From: Mesotaenium endlicherianum
Lineage: Eukaryota; Streptophyta; Zygnematophyceae; Zygnematales; Mesotaeniaceae
Reading direction: 5' to 3'
NCBI GenBank assembly: GCA_009602735.1
Contig: WELA01010100.1
Coordinates: 57,830 to 90,758, forward strand
Length of the DNA: 32,929 bases
Positions 11,489 through 20,333 of this stretch are shown piece by piece. The notes below the pieces were generated by a model, which had not been told where the DNA came from, searched no databases, and saw nothing but the letters and a program-made list of their open reading frames with translations. A program made the position numbers and the translations under genes. Within the stretch, counting starts at the first letter, position 1; each line of letters begins with the position of its first letter.

Positions 11489-12268
11489 CTACCTCATAAC
11501 AGAATGTACAATTTTCGTCGATATCACGCCCAAAAGTCTCAATTTCCTCTTCTCCCTCTTTGGTCCAACATCAAGATGGGGAATTTCTCTGGTTGTATTG
11601 TAGATCTGAAAGCAAGGTGCAACACACAAATAGACATTGCACTGCAAGCACTTGTAGTCACTATACTTAGCTCTCTTCCTGTTAGCACGATGTCCAAAAA
11701 TACCGGCAACGCACACGACGCAATAGTATCTCTTCTCTACCTCTGCTAGAAAGTGCCTGCCACTGAACCTTCCTTCTCCTTTAGGCTGGGCTGCCACAAC
11801 CCTTGTTGACACTCCACTAGAACCTACTTCATTAGGGTGCTGGAAAGAACACATTTCATCTATAATGTCCAAGTAAGTGTCCCACCTGTCCGCGATAGGA
11901 TTCACCGTCTTGTGCATGATAAACACATGAGCTAGAAGGCCATCAAAGAGACCCCAATATGCTCTGTGCCACCACTTCCTATTGAATAGAACTCTCTCAG
12001 CACTGTAGCCCCTCTTCAAACAGTATGCATCATATTGATCAAAAGCATCTTTATACAAGTTGTTGTGCTCAACTAACTCAGGAGTTGGAAGGACAAGTTT
12101 ATGTTTTCCGTTACGCCTAGTTTGTGTTTTGGGAGCTAGCCCTTTGGCTGTAGATTGAAATGCACAAGGAGCTTTGTCATTCCAAACAGCTGCTACCATA
12201 GGGGGGTGTTCATTGTAAGCTGCCAGACAAGCACCTTCAGGCTGGCTATCAAGCTTCATATACAACAT
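11489..12268 (-). pseudogene. C-terminal part of a piggyBac-like transposase
   Basis: The frame encodes the end of a DDE_Tnp_1_7-type transposase. It contains a VWNDKAPCAFQSTA block like the wkDk-pV-ST motif of the family, then LYKDAFDQYDAY at the place of the third catalytic Asp, and the helical NRKWWHRAYWGLFDGLLAHVF segment. It ends in a Cys-rich RING-like tail with two C-x2-C pairs followed by LCVAPCFQIYNT. The first two catalytic Asp residues and most of the core are missing: on the gene strand the frame starts right at the broken LTR of element A at 12271. Its N-terminal partner is probably 18700-19280 plus 24597-24620, on the same strand. The apparent first Met is internal, so this is a fragment, not a gene with its own start. 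Confidence 0.75.
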
Positions 12269-12270
12269 AG

Positions 12271-12513
12271 CCTCTTTCTAGAATAATGTACACATGTCCT
12301 TTTGACCTAAAAATGGCATATTTGAATTTTGCCACGTGGAGTTCTTCTAGGTCTTTCCTCTAACTTCGAAAATGCCTTAGAAGGTTCAAAGGACATGAAC
12401 CAAGTCACTAGAGTACCTATTCACACTTGAATCCACACCATACTACTCCAAATATATTTGAAAACATTAAAATATATGCAAACTAATATATAATAACTCA
12501 AATCACTACATCA
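12271..12513 (-). repeat. Truncated 3' LTR of element A (first 243 bp only)
   Basis: Matches 18450-18692 with three substitutions. On the gene strand it starts at TGATG directly after the polypurine tract and stops within U3, before the TATA box, R and U5. It abuts the C-terminal transposase fragment without an intervening target copy. Confidence 0.9.
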
Positions 12514-12520
12514 CCTCCCC
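12514..12520 (-). other. Polypurine tract of element A
   Basis: The gene strand reads GGGGAGG immediately before the TG of the 3' LTR. This is the expected primer for plus-strand DNA synthesis. Confidence 0.75.
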
Positions 12521-12542
12521 GACAGAAAAAGCGACGTCTCGG

Positions 12543-12673
12543 CGCGTCAAGTCAGGTCTTACACATGTGGAGCAGACTAGTCAACAGCTTCAAGTCAGAT
12601 GCCACACATGTGAAGAGGATTAGTCCAAGGCGCCAAGTCAGGTGCTACACATTTAAGGTAGACTAGGCAAGGG
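12543..12673. repeat. Three imperfect ~44-bp tandem repeats in the 3' region of element A
   Basis: Units begin near 12543, 12587 and 12630. Each contains CAAGTCAG, an ACACAT core and an R-ACTAG or ATTAG end. They lie between the end of pol and the polypurine tract. Short tandem repeats in this position are common in LTR elements; no function is implied. Confidence 0.75.
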
Positions 12674-13703
12674 TGGTGTGACCTTATTGGCTAGCCTACT
12701 CCTTGATGATAAAGAAAATTGTACAAGTTGGCCCAGAATCTGCCACAAATTCAAAAATTCATAGCTTTCACAGAACTGCTTCAAATCTGAAAATTTGAGT
12801 GCCAGACGGACCGCGTCGGAGAACTCTACCGGGTCACCAAATTTGAGAGCATTCTCATTTCTGGAGTGTCGTTGAGAGCTGAGAGAGTAGGCACTCCTCC
12901 AAATCTGTGCAGAAACTTCTGAAAATCATAAGTCCTTCTATACTTCTCCAAATTCTGCAAACTAAGTCTCAAACTGGGCGCTGTAAGATGTTCTACCAGA
13001 GTCTTGAGTTTCAGAGCATTCCAAGTTCAGGGGAAGGCACAATGTCAGAAGGCATATTCTGTCCTAACAATGCCAGCAGCCTGACCCCCTTCTACTTAGA
13101 GCATCATATCTCTCTCACCAGTGCTCCAAATTGAGCAAACTTGGACTCTAAATGACCGGCTACTCATGGACTACAGCCAGGTAAATTTTCAGAATTTATT
13201 ATGCAGAGACCTATTACCAGTAGCAGTTTTAGTTTTCTGTCCAGAAACTGCGAGAAGAGAAGAGTGTCTAATGTCAATTTTTCCTCTTTCTTGTTCTTGC
13301 AGGCTGCCTCCAAGGGGTCTTCAGCTGCTTCTTCATGGTGGCAGGCTGCCTCCCTGAAGTCTTTGGGCTTCTAGTAGAGAGACTTGGGGCTGGTCCAAGA
13401 TGGGGGTTGGCGGCATGGAAGCGCTTCAACTTTCTCTGAACTTTGTCAAGGTAGTGCGCCGCCACCCAACTATTCTCCGAATCTGGATATCCTTTCCACT
13501 TGATCAAGTATTGCTGCTGTCTCCTGAAATTTCTCATAGCCACTATGTCTTCCACTTCGTACTCCAAATGATCATCCACTATTGTTGGGGCTGGTGGGGT
13601 TGTCACACGTCCTGGGAACTTGTTGTCGGGTTGCACATATGGCTTGAAGAGGGAAGCGTGGAATACGGGGTCGATGTGCATAGTCTGGGGAAGTTCTAGC
13701 TTG

Positions 13704-13744
13704 GAAGCAACGGGGTTGACTTGNGAAGCAACGGGGTTGACTTG
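13704..13744. other. 20-bp exact duplication around the single N at 13724, within pol
   Basis: The 20 bases at 13704-13723 are repeated at 13725-13744 with one N between them. The 21-base excess adds seven codons (a doubled QVNPVA region) in the GPF-chromodomain linker. This is probably an assembly artefact. Confidence 0.9.
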
Positions 13745-16700
13745 CTGGAAAATCTTGAAGGGTCCCAAATACTTGGGAGAGAACTTGCTGCCAGCAGGCC
13801 TGTTGTTCAGGGAAATATTCTTGGATGATAGTAACACTTTGTCACCCACTCTGTACGTAATTTCTCTTCTGGACCTGTTTGCGACTTTTGCTTGAGCATC
13901 TTGCGCCTGTTGTAGAGCTTTCTTCGCTGCTGTAAGGGCCGCTTCAAATGTCTCCATAAAATCTGTTGTTGCAGGTACTTCATCATGGCCAGCCGTGAAG
14001 TTCAGCGGCGTGGTTGGATGGAAGCCATAGTTGAGGAAGAATGGGGACTCTTGGGTAGAGGCCTGCGTAGTGTTGTTGTAGGCAAACTCGAGGGGGGTCA
14101 AGTACATGTCCCAGTCTTGCTCCAGGGTAGACACGTAGGCCTTTAGAGAGGTCTTTAGGGTACGATTCATACGCTCGGTTTGCCCATCTGATTGTGGGTG
14201 ATAGGCAGTAGACATATCCAGCGATGTACCCAAGTTCTTGAAGAGATTTTACCAGAAATGGCTTGTGAATCTTGGGTCTCTATCTGACACAATTCTGAAT
14301 GGTAGTCCATGGAGACGGAAGATGTTGTCAAAGATGAGTCTTGCAAGTTGTGGTGCTGTAGCCTTAGTCGTCGTGGGAATAAAATGAGCCATCTTAGTAA
14401 GTCTGTCCACCACCGTGAGTATTGCATTATGGCCTCGAGGTGTCACGGGCAAGTCCACGATAAGGTCCATTGAGATGTCCGTCCATTGTCTTTCGGGGAT
14501 TGGTAGTGGTTGGAGGAGTCCTCCCGCCTTTTGCGATGATGGCTTGATTCTTTGGCATGTGTCACAGCTCCTGCAGTACTCCTTGACTTGCTTAGACATG
14601 CCTGGCCAACAATAAGTCCTAGCTAGAACGCCCGTGGTCCTTAGGATTCCAAAGTGTCCTCCAAGAGGGTTGTCGTGTGCTTCTCGCAGAAGCAAGAGCC
14701 GGAGGTCTATGTCATTAGGAACACATCTCTGGCCCGTATCTTGCCTCAACCAATAATTGCCTTCTTGCTTCTTGCATGGGTCCAAGGCTGCTTCTCCGTT
14801 CTTGTAGTAAAGGTCTCTTTCATAGGCGGCTGAAAATCGAGCTTCTAGATCTGTCTTCAAGGATACCATCACTGCATTTAATTGCAGTCTTGAGAGGGCG
14901 TCAGCCGGGTTTGTCTTGCCGGGCTGGTACTGAATCGTGATGTTGTATTGTTGCAAGTATCCGCTCCATCTTGCTTGTCTTCTTGAGAGATACGGCTGCG
15001 TTTGGAGGTGCTTTAACGCCTCGTGGTCCGTGGTGACCAGTACTTTGCGTCCTTCAACGTAGCAGCGCCAAACCTTCAAGGCATGTACAATCGCCAATGC
15101 CTCTCGCTCCGTGGTTGTATAATTTTGCTCGGCTGGATTTAGCTTCCTTGACTCGTAGGCGATGGGCTGCAGTCCCTTGCCTTGGTCTTGAAGCAGGATT
15201 GCTCCTATTGCATAGGAAGATGCATCGGTGATGACGTGGAAGGGCCAATCTGGGTTTGGACTTGGGAGTGTGAGCACCGGGGATGTGGTCAATCTTCGCT
15301 TTAACTCTTGAAATGCCTCTTCCTCTTTCTCGGTCCATGTATATAACCTGTCCTTCTTGAGTAGATCTGTCAGGGGGGCTGCTACGTGCGAGAAGTTTTG
15401 GATGAATTTTATGTACCAATTGGCAAATCCCAAGAATGATTGGAGTTCTTTTTTGGTCGTGGGGGTTGGCCATTCCTCCACCACCGTGGTCTTCTTGGGG
15501 TCTATCTTGATGCCATCAGCAGTCACGTGGAGACCTAGGAACTCCACTTCTTGTTTGGCAAACTCGCACTTTGACTCCTTCGCAAACAGCTTGTTTTGCT
15601 TCAATACTTCAAGGACTTCTTTCAAGTGTCTCGCATGCTCTTCAAGGGTCTTGCTGTAGATAAGGATGTCATCGATGAATACCACCACAAATCTGTCCAA
15701 CATGGGCTGAAATATGGTGTTCATCATAGTCATGAAAGTTGCTGGCGCGTTGGTGAGTCCAAATGGCAGGACCATGAACTCAAAATGTCCATATCTTGTC
15801 CTGAATGCCGTCTTCTCTATGTCCGGTTCTGCGATGCGAATCTGGTGGTAGCCGCTCCGTAAGTCAATCTTCGTGAAGTACTTGGCTCCAACCAGCCGGT
15901 CCATGAGCTCATCCATGCGCGGCAGCGGGTATCGATTCTTGATGGTGATCTTGTTGAGGGCGCGATAGTCCACACACATCCTCAAGGTACCATCTTTCTT
16001 CTTGACAAATAGCACCGGGGCTCCAAATGGCGACTTGCTAGGTCGAATGAAGCCATGCTCCAGTAGCTCCTTAATTTGCTTCTTGACTTCGTCTAGCTCC
16101 GTGTATGACATTTTGAACGTAGGTTGAGAGATGGGCTTGCTTCTGGGCTCCAACCGTATCTTGTGGTCTACGAATCTTTTGGAGGGTAGGTCCTTGGGCA
16201 ATTCTGGGGAGAACACTTCTTTGTAGTCCTCTAAGACTTCTTGTATCTCCTTGGGAACGGGGCTGCCTTCTTGACTCTCGATGTCTTTCTTGATGTCTTT
16301 TGGCGTGATCAAGGCCAAAAGAAGCTCGTGTCCCTTCCTCACAAGTCTCTTGAGTTGGAGGGCGGACAATAGTATCTCGTGTGCCGGCTTCTGGATGTCT
16401 TGGGTCTGGATATTCTGGATTGCGCGCAAAATACAGATTCTTGAAGTGATGTCATTCTTGATCTTGATAGTACCGGTCCTCCAATCAACTTGGGGGTTGT
16501 GCTTGGTCAACCAAGGCGTCCCTAGGATGACGTCGTACTTGCCCAATTGCATGGGGGAGAACACTACTCTATCCTTGAAGGACTTGATAGAGAGTGCCAA
16601 GGGGTACGTCTTCTTGGAAGGGGTAGTATAGGAGAATCCATCGGGCATCAAAGTCTCCTCGTCGTGGTCAAGAGGTCGCATGGCAATACCGTGCTTGGTG

Positions 16701-16881
16701 GCAAAATCTGCAGCAATGAAGTTGCCTTGAGCTCCGCTATCCACCAAGATGTGGAACTTCTCTCCTCCAAGGTAACCTCTCAAACTCATTGGGGCTGGAA
16801 CGTCGTCTCCAACGGGGGTCTCCACCTCACTTGGCTTGTTGTCTTCTCGTGAAGTGGGTCTTGGGGTGGTAGGCTCCTGGC

Positions 16882-17148
16882 CTATCGGCGCTGTCCGTTT
16901 TTTGACAACTTTTTGGGGCATGACAGTGCACGATGGCCCTTTTCCTTGCAATAAAAGTATAGTCCAGCGGTCATGAGAGCTTCTTTTTCAGCCGGGGAGA
17001 GTCTTGCTTTCACTCCTTGCTGGTTTCTTGCATCATGAGTGTCATTGGAGGGTCTTCCACTCTTCCGGGCAGCCGCAAGGTCCTTTTTAATAACTCTGAT
17101 TTCCATGGGTGTGGGTCCAGATTCGGATGTGGAAGGGGCTGAGTACAC
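16882..17148 (-). CDS. Nucleocapsid (zinc-knuckle) end of Gag of element A
   Basis: This frame follows the capsid frame after a one-base shift and ends at TAG 16884-16882. It contains [15 protein letters not shown], a CCHC zinc knuckle (C-x2-C-x4-H-x4-C) in which the first Cys is replaced by Tyr. Spacing of the remaining Cys, His and Cys is normal. Fifteen bases before the stop codon is A-AAA-AAC in phase, the likely shift point into pol. If the Tyr is real, RNA binding by this copy is probably weakened. Confidence 0.8.
   Translation of the reverse strand: MYSAPSTSESGPTPMEIRVIKKDLAAARKSGRPSNDTHDARNQQGVKARLSPAEKEALMTAGLYFYCKEKGHRALSCPKKLSKNGQRR
16897..16903 (-). promoter_or_regulatory. Candidate -1 ribosomal frameshift heptamer (A AAA AAC) at the gag/pol junction
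   Basis: The zinc-knuckle frame reads TCA AAA AAC, a perfect X-XXY-YYZ heptamer. Slipping one base back gives AAA AAA CGG, which is exactly the pol frame. The gag stop lies five codons later. About 12 bases downstream is a small inverted repeat (TAGGC, five-base loop, GCCTA). The motif type is well established for retroelements; its use here is inference. Confidence 0.5.
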
Positions 17149-18149
17149 CCGCGTCGCCGGAACCCGTGAAGATGCTTGAAATCCAAGGTATCCACCTTTT
17201 GGGCCACTTCAATGGTCCTTGAGAAGTCCGTCAAGTCGCGTAATTCCACTTCCTTTGCCACCTTGGGCTTGAGGCCAAAGATGTAACGGTCAATCTTCTC
17301 CTCGAGAGACATGTTGGGGATCTCAAGAGTGAGGGCGTGAAATCTGGATGTATACTCTTGAACGGACGTCGTTTGCTTGAGATGGTGGAGCTTTCCTCGG
17401 GCAATCTTCTCCGCATTGATGGGCATGAATTGCTTCTTGAGGGCCTCACGAAAATCTGCCCATCTTGCATATGATGGTGGGGGCTCTTGGCCGAGCATGG
17501 GGTGCGCCATAGCTTGATATATAGCCGCTTGATAGTTACGCCACCATGATGTTGCTGCTCCTCTAAGTAAGGTAACGGCAAAGGGAACGTAGTCCTCCTC
17601 GGGTACTTCAAGGAATGCGAGGTACGTCTCCACTTGGTAGAGCCATAAATTCAGGTTGGCACCTTTCCCGGGGTTGAAAGTGTCGGGTTTGCCGGGCTTG
17701 ATGAGTTTCCTTGCTCTCGTTGGCTCTTGTGGAGGCGCTTGAGCCGGGGCTGGATTTTGAGCATGGCTCGCAATAGGGGCGACCATGGCAGCCATAGCTT
17801 CTCTTGACGCTTGCACGGTTGCTTCATAGGTGGCCAAGCCCACTTGGTTGTGGACGGTCATTAGGAAGGCTGCCCACTCATTTGCGGGAACTCCTTGTGG
17901 TGGGGTCAACTTTGCTATAGCGGCTGCCACGGGATTTGACGGTGCTCCTCCTTGTGGTGCTTCTCGTTGTTGCAAATTTCCTTGAGTAGGCTCTCCCATT
18001 GGCGCTGGAGGAGGGTGTACTCCTCCTTGTGGTGCTTCTTGTTGTTGCAGATTTTCTTGAGTGGGCTCTCCCATCGGCGCTGGAGGAGGGTGTCTTGGAG
18101 AGGAAGGGCTTCCTTCGAAAGCTTGCTGTTGGTCTTGAGGATCGGCCAT
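17010..18149 (-). CDS. Gag of element A (capsid region), frame broken near its end
   Basis: The 379-residue frame starts at ATG 18149, 24 bases after the primer site. A Pro/Gln-rich N-terminus contains two tandem 25-residue copies (PPAPMGEPTQ...). The retrotransposon gag core follows from about residue 145, with LWLYQVETYLAFL, ATSWWRNYQ, WADFREALKKQF, LHHLKQTTSVQEYTSRF and a final VAQKVDTLDF, all typical of Ty3/gypsy capsids. Past about 17185 the reading becomes implausible. The next frame instead gives a sensible linker leading to the zinc knuckle, so about one base appears deleted there. The capsid packages element RNA in cytoplasmic particles. The zinc knuckle is annotated separately at 16882-17148. 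Confidence 0.9.
   Translation of the reverse strand: MADPQDQQQAFEGSPSSPRHPPPAPMGEPTQENLQQQEAPQGGVHPPPAPMGEPTQGNLQQREAPQGGAPSNPVAAAIAKLTPPQGVPANEWAAFLMTVHNQVGLATYEATVQASREAMAAMVAPIASHAQNPAPAQAPPQEPTRARKLIKPGKPDTFNPGKGANLNLWLYQVETYLAFLEVPEEDYVPFAVTLLRGAATSWWRNYQAAIYQAMAHPMLGQEPPPSYARWADFREALKKQFMPINAEKIARGKLHHLKQTTSVQEYTSRFHALTLEIPNMSLEEKIDRYIFGLKPKVAKEVELRDLTDFSRTIEVAQKVDTLDFKHLHGFRRRGCTQPLPHPNLDPHPWKSELLKRTLRLPGRVEDPPMTLMMQETSKE
17946..18095 (-). repeat. Two tandem 75-bp units in the gag N-terminus
   Basis: The unit at 17946-18020 is repeated at 18021-18095, in frame. It encodes two 25-residue copies beginning PPAPMGEPTQ and ending EAPQGG plus three residues. Confidence 0.85.
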
Positions 18150-18173
18150 CTTCTTGTGCTACCAAAGTGCCTA

Positions 18174-18185
18174 GCTCCGATACCA
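18174..18185 (-). other. Primer binding site of element A (initiator Met-tRNA type)
   Basis: The gene strand reads TGGTATCGGAGC, one base after the LTR. It differs at one position from the common plant element sequence TGGTATCAGAGC, which pairs with the 3' end of initiator Met-tRNA. Confidence 0.85.
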
Positions 18186-18186
18186 C

Positions 18187-18692
18187 TGTAGTGAAACAGA
18201 TAGATAAAGTACTTAGTAAAACAGAATACTTTATCTATTCAAGACAAGGATCTTTGAACACAAGTGGTAGCTTCTTGAAAGAGAGATGGCTTCTTGAAAG
18301 TTAATATATTTCAGGATGTTGGCAAGTACAAGAGTGATTATGGAATGTCTTTCTATGTTCTAGCTCTTGTTTATATACTTGCTAAATAAGTAATTTCTAG
18401 GAAGGTGTATGTTGATGTGTTGGCACCCAACACATCCCAAAACTTGCCACCTCTTTCTAGAATAATGTACACATATCCTTTTGACCTAAAAATGGCATAT
18501 TTGACTTTTGCCACGTGGAGTTCTTCTAGGTCTTTCCTCTAACTTCGAAAATGCCTTAGAAGGTTCAAAGGACATGAACCAAGTCACTAGAGTACCTATT
18601 CACACTTGAATCCACACAATACTACTCCAAATATATTTGAAAACATTAAAATATATGCAAACTAATATATAATAACTCAAATCACTACATCA
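18187..18692 (-). repeat. 5' LTR of element A (506 bp)
   Basis: On the gene strand the LTR begins TGATGTAGTG and ends CACTACA, so its ends carry a short inverted repeat (TGTAGTG/CACTACA). The primer site lies one base beyond its 3' end. Its first 243 bp are repeated at 12271-12513. Confidence 0.9.
18369..18377 (-). promoter_or_regulatory. Probable TATA box of the element A LTR
   Basis: The gene strand reads TATATAAAC in the middle of the 5' LTR, which is the expected position for the retrotransposon promoter. The truncated 3' LTR lacks it. Confidence 0.6.
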
Positions 18693-18696
18693 CATG

Positions 18697-19280
18697 TCTT
18701 CCCCATAACTGCTGTTGCTGCTCTCAGGGTCGGAATCAGAGTCTATCATGGGCTCTTTCCCTTTTTTGTTGTTAGAGGGGGCCCTTGAAACATGAACTTA
18801 CTCCTAATCGAAGGAGCTGCTATCTTGTTTGACCCCACAGGCCGACCCCTCTTCCTTCTCTCAAATGAGAGCTGGCTATCACCTATGCTAGGTTGAGAAC
18901 CTTGTTGCCCCATATCTAGTTTTTGAGGCACCAAAGGGGTCTCAGACACTTGGAAAGATGACGTACGATCATCTTCCTGCACAACTTTTTTTTCCGGTTC
19001 TTCCTCCTCATCTTTCCGCGAGTACACACCCTCATAAAATTCATGGAGTGTCTTAGTCTCTTTGCGAAGGTGTTCTCTCACGAAAGACTCTAAAAATCTT
19101 TGCTTACTCTTATCATAGACAAAATGCACCTCGTTCATACAACCCTCCTTCTTTTTCACCACCATTCGTTTTTTCACCACTCCCTCTATCAACAACTTAT
19201 CCCAATAAGCATTAAACTTCTCTTTTGCCCATGCAGTACCGAAATGAGCAGCAAGAACCATAATTTTAGCATCTAAAAGT
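18697..19280 (-). pseudogene. N-terminal part of the probable piggyBac-like transposase gene, between two retrotransposons
   Basis: The frame contains a Lys-rich middle, an EEEEPEKK stretch and an AT-hook-like core (KRGRPVGSN). It reaches a TGA at 18746-18748. In the neighbouring frame the sequence continues with an acidic block (DSDSDPESSNSSYGED) of the kind common before piggyBac DDE domains, up to the LTR of element A at 18692. A one-base shift in the A-run or G-run near 18757-18764 would join the two. Upstream it is open to 19280, where element B begins with its target duplication, and the frame continues across element B to an ATG at 24618-24620. The piggyBac assignment comes from the acidic block and from the co-oriented C-terminal fragment on the far side of element A. 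The N-terminal sequence itself is not diagnostic. Confidence 0.55.
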
Positions 19281-19285
19281 GCGTC
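19281..19285. repeat. Target-site duplication of element B, left copy (GCGTC)
   Basis: Directly abuts the TG of the LTR at 19286 and equals 24592-24596. Confidence 0.9.
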
Positions 19286-20209
19286 TGTAACGTTTTTGCT
19301 TTTCGAGAGGATCTTTCCTCGGTATTCAAGGAATATTTAATTGAAGTGGAAAGAAAATCTATATACTTGTGCAAATTGACAAATCCTCGAGAAATTGAAA
19401 ATGAAACCTAACGTAGAATGTGTGCTTGTGAGTGTTGCCACTCACAATGACGTTGCAGGTATTTATACCTGCATGACGTGAGGCACTGGAGTGCTTCGAG
19501 TTACCACCTAGGGCACTGGTTCATGTCAACGAAAACAGGCGAAGGGGTACGACCCATTGCGGCTGCATGCTCGAAACGCGCCGTTTGGCCGTTTGGAGAT
19601 TTTTCGACGGTTTCCGAAAAACCGTTTTGCGCCAAACGGGGGGTTTTCGCGTTCTCGCGACTTTCCAAAAAGTCGCGACTGTTTGTAGAGTCGCGTACAC
19701 ATGCTTTTCGTCGTTAACCGGTAGTTATAAAAACTACTTCGCCAATTGGTTAGGTGTGAACGTTTCAAACGACTCGTTGCGGGTCCGAATCTGCTCGGAT
19801 GCAAAGTCAATTTGCATATTATGTGTCGTTTGACTTTTACGACTGTTTGTTCGTATTAACGACTAATCGTAAATCCGAAATCTGTTATTGTGCATTATCC
19901 GAAATAATGAAAATCAAAATAACTTAATCAAACAATGATTAATTAAGTTATCATCTCATAATTAATCAAAGTAACTTTATGAATAATCATGTCGTACTTT
20001 TGCAAAGTAGTCGAATTACGTTACAACGCTTTTTGCAATAGTATCTCGGTCGTTTCGCCAATCGACAGAGACTTAATCGGCACACGCGTGTGGCAAATAA
20101 TTCAATGTAATGCAGTCATTTATCAAATAATGTATAATAAATAGTATAACGTATTTTAGGTAATCGGGAAAACGTCCCAAATACGCCTAAAAAAGCTCAG
20201 ATTGTTACA
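19286..20209 (-). repeat. 3' LTR of element B (924 bp)
   Basis: Plus strand runs from TGTAACG to GTTACA, with TG...CA ends. Compared with the other LTR there are scattered substitutions and small indels, for example near 19560 and 19640. Confidence 0.95.
19608..19677. repeat. Two adjacent hairpins in the element B LTR (left copy)
   Basis: CGGTTT/AAACCG (19608-19624) and the perfect 9-bp stem CGCGACTTT/AAAGTCGCG with loop CCAA (19656-19677). The second recurs in the other LTR at 24040-24061. The surrounding sequence is rich in CpG and in short CGTTTGGC or GCCAAACG-like words. Confidence 0.8.
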
Positions 20210-20220
20210 CTCCTCCCCCC
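20210..20220 (-). other. Polypurine tract of element B
   Basis: The gene strand reads GGGGGGAGGAG immediately before the TG of the 3' LTR. Confidence 0.85.
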
Positions 20221-20333
20221 TTAAACTTAAGCGTACGTCTTTTAAGTCTGAATGTGTCAATACTAGCCTTGACTAGCGGAAAACACTGGTGAGCGATTGG
20301 ACTATGCATCATCACAGTGACGGAAAAGAGCGA

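Larger units (their letters stand above)
13274..16951 (-). pseudogene. Pol of element A: protease, RT, RNase H, integrase, chromodomain; one premature stop
   Basis: One frame runs from the gag overlap to 13274, interrupted only by TAA at 14249-14251, between the second catalytic Asp and the catalytic Glu of integrase. Domains in order: protease with [11 protein letters not shown]; reverse transcriptase with [21 protein letters not shown] and an intact FIDDIL site; RNase H with [13 protein letters not shown]; integrase with the HHCC finger ([17 protein letters not shown]), [21 protein letters not shown] and, after the stop, QSDGQTERMN; a YLGPFKI (GPF) module; and a chromodomain (YEVEDIVAM, YLIKWKGYPDSENSW). 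The stop looks like a single C-to-T change of a Gln codon (CAA to TAA). It would remove the end of integrase and the chromodomain, which directs integration to chromatin marks in this group. A 21-base artefactual insertion around the N at 13724 keeps the frame. Confidence 0.95.
12271..18692 (-). mobile_element. Ty3/gypsy chromovirus element A, nearly intact, 3' LTR truncated
   Basis: On the minus strand the order is 5' LTR (18692-18187), initiator Met-tRNA primer site (18185-18174), gag, zinc knuckle, protease, reverse transcriptase, RNase H, integrase, GPF module and chromodomain, a tandem-repeat-bearing 3' region, polypurine tract (12520-12514) and the start of the 3' LTR (12513-12271). Gene order and chromodomain place it in the chromoviruses of Metaviridae-type plant retrotransposons. 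The shared 244 bp of the two LTR copies differ at only three sites, so the insertion looks recent. The element lies inside a piggyBac-like transposase gene. The outer half of the 3' LTR is missing together with the flanking target copy, so no target duplication can be scored. Confidence 0.95.

Noticed and set aside
12543..12673. CRISPR-like array
   Set aside because: Only three imperfect adjacent units without spacers, inside a plant-type LTR retrotransposon of a eukaryotic genome.
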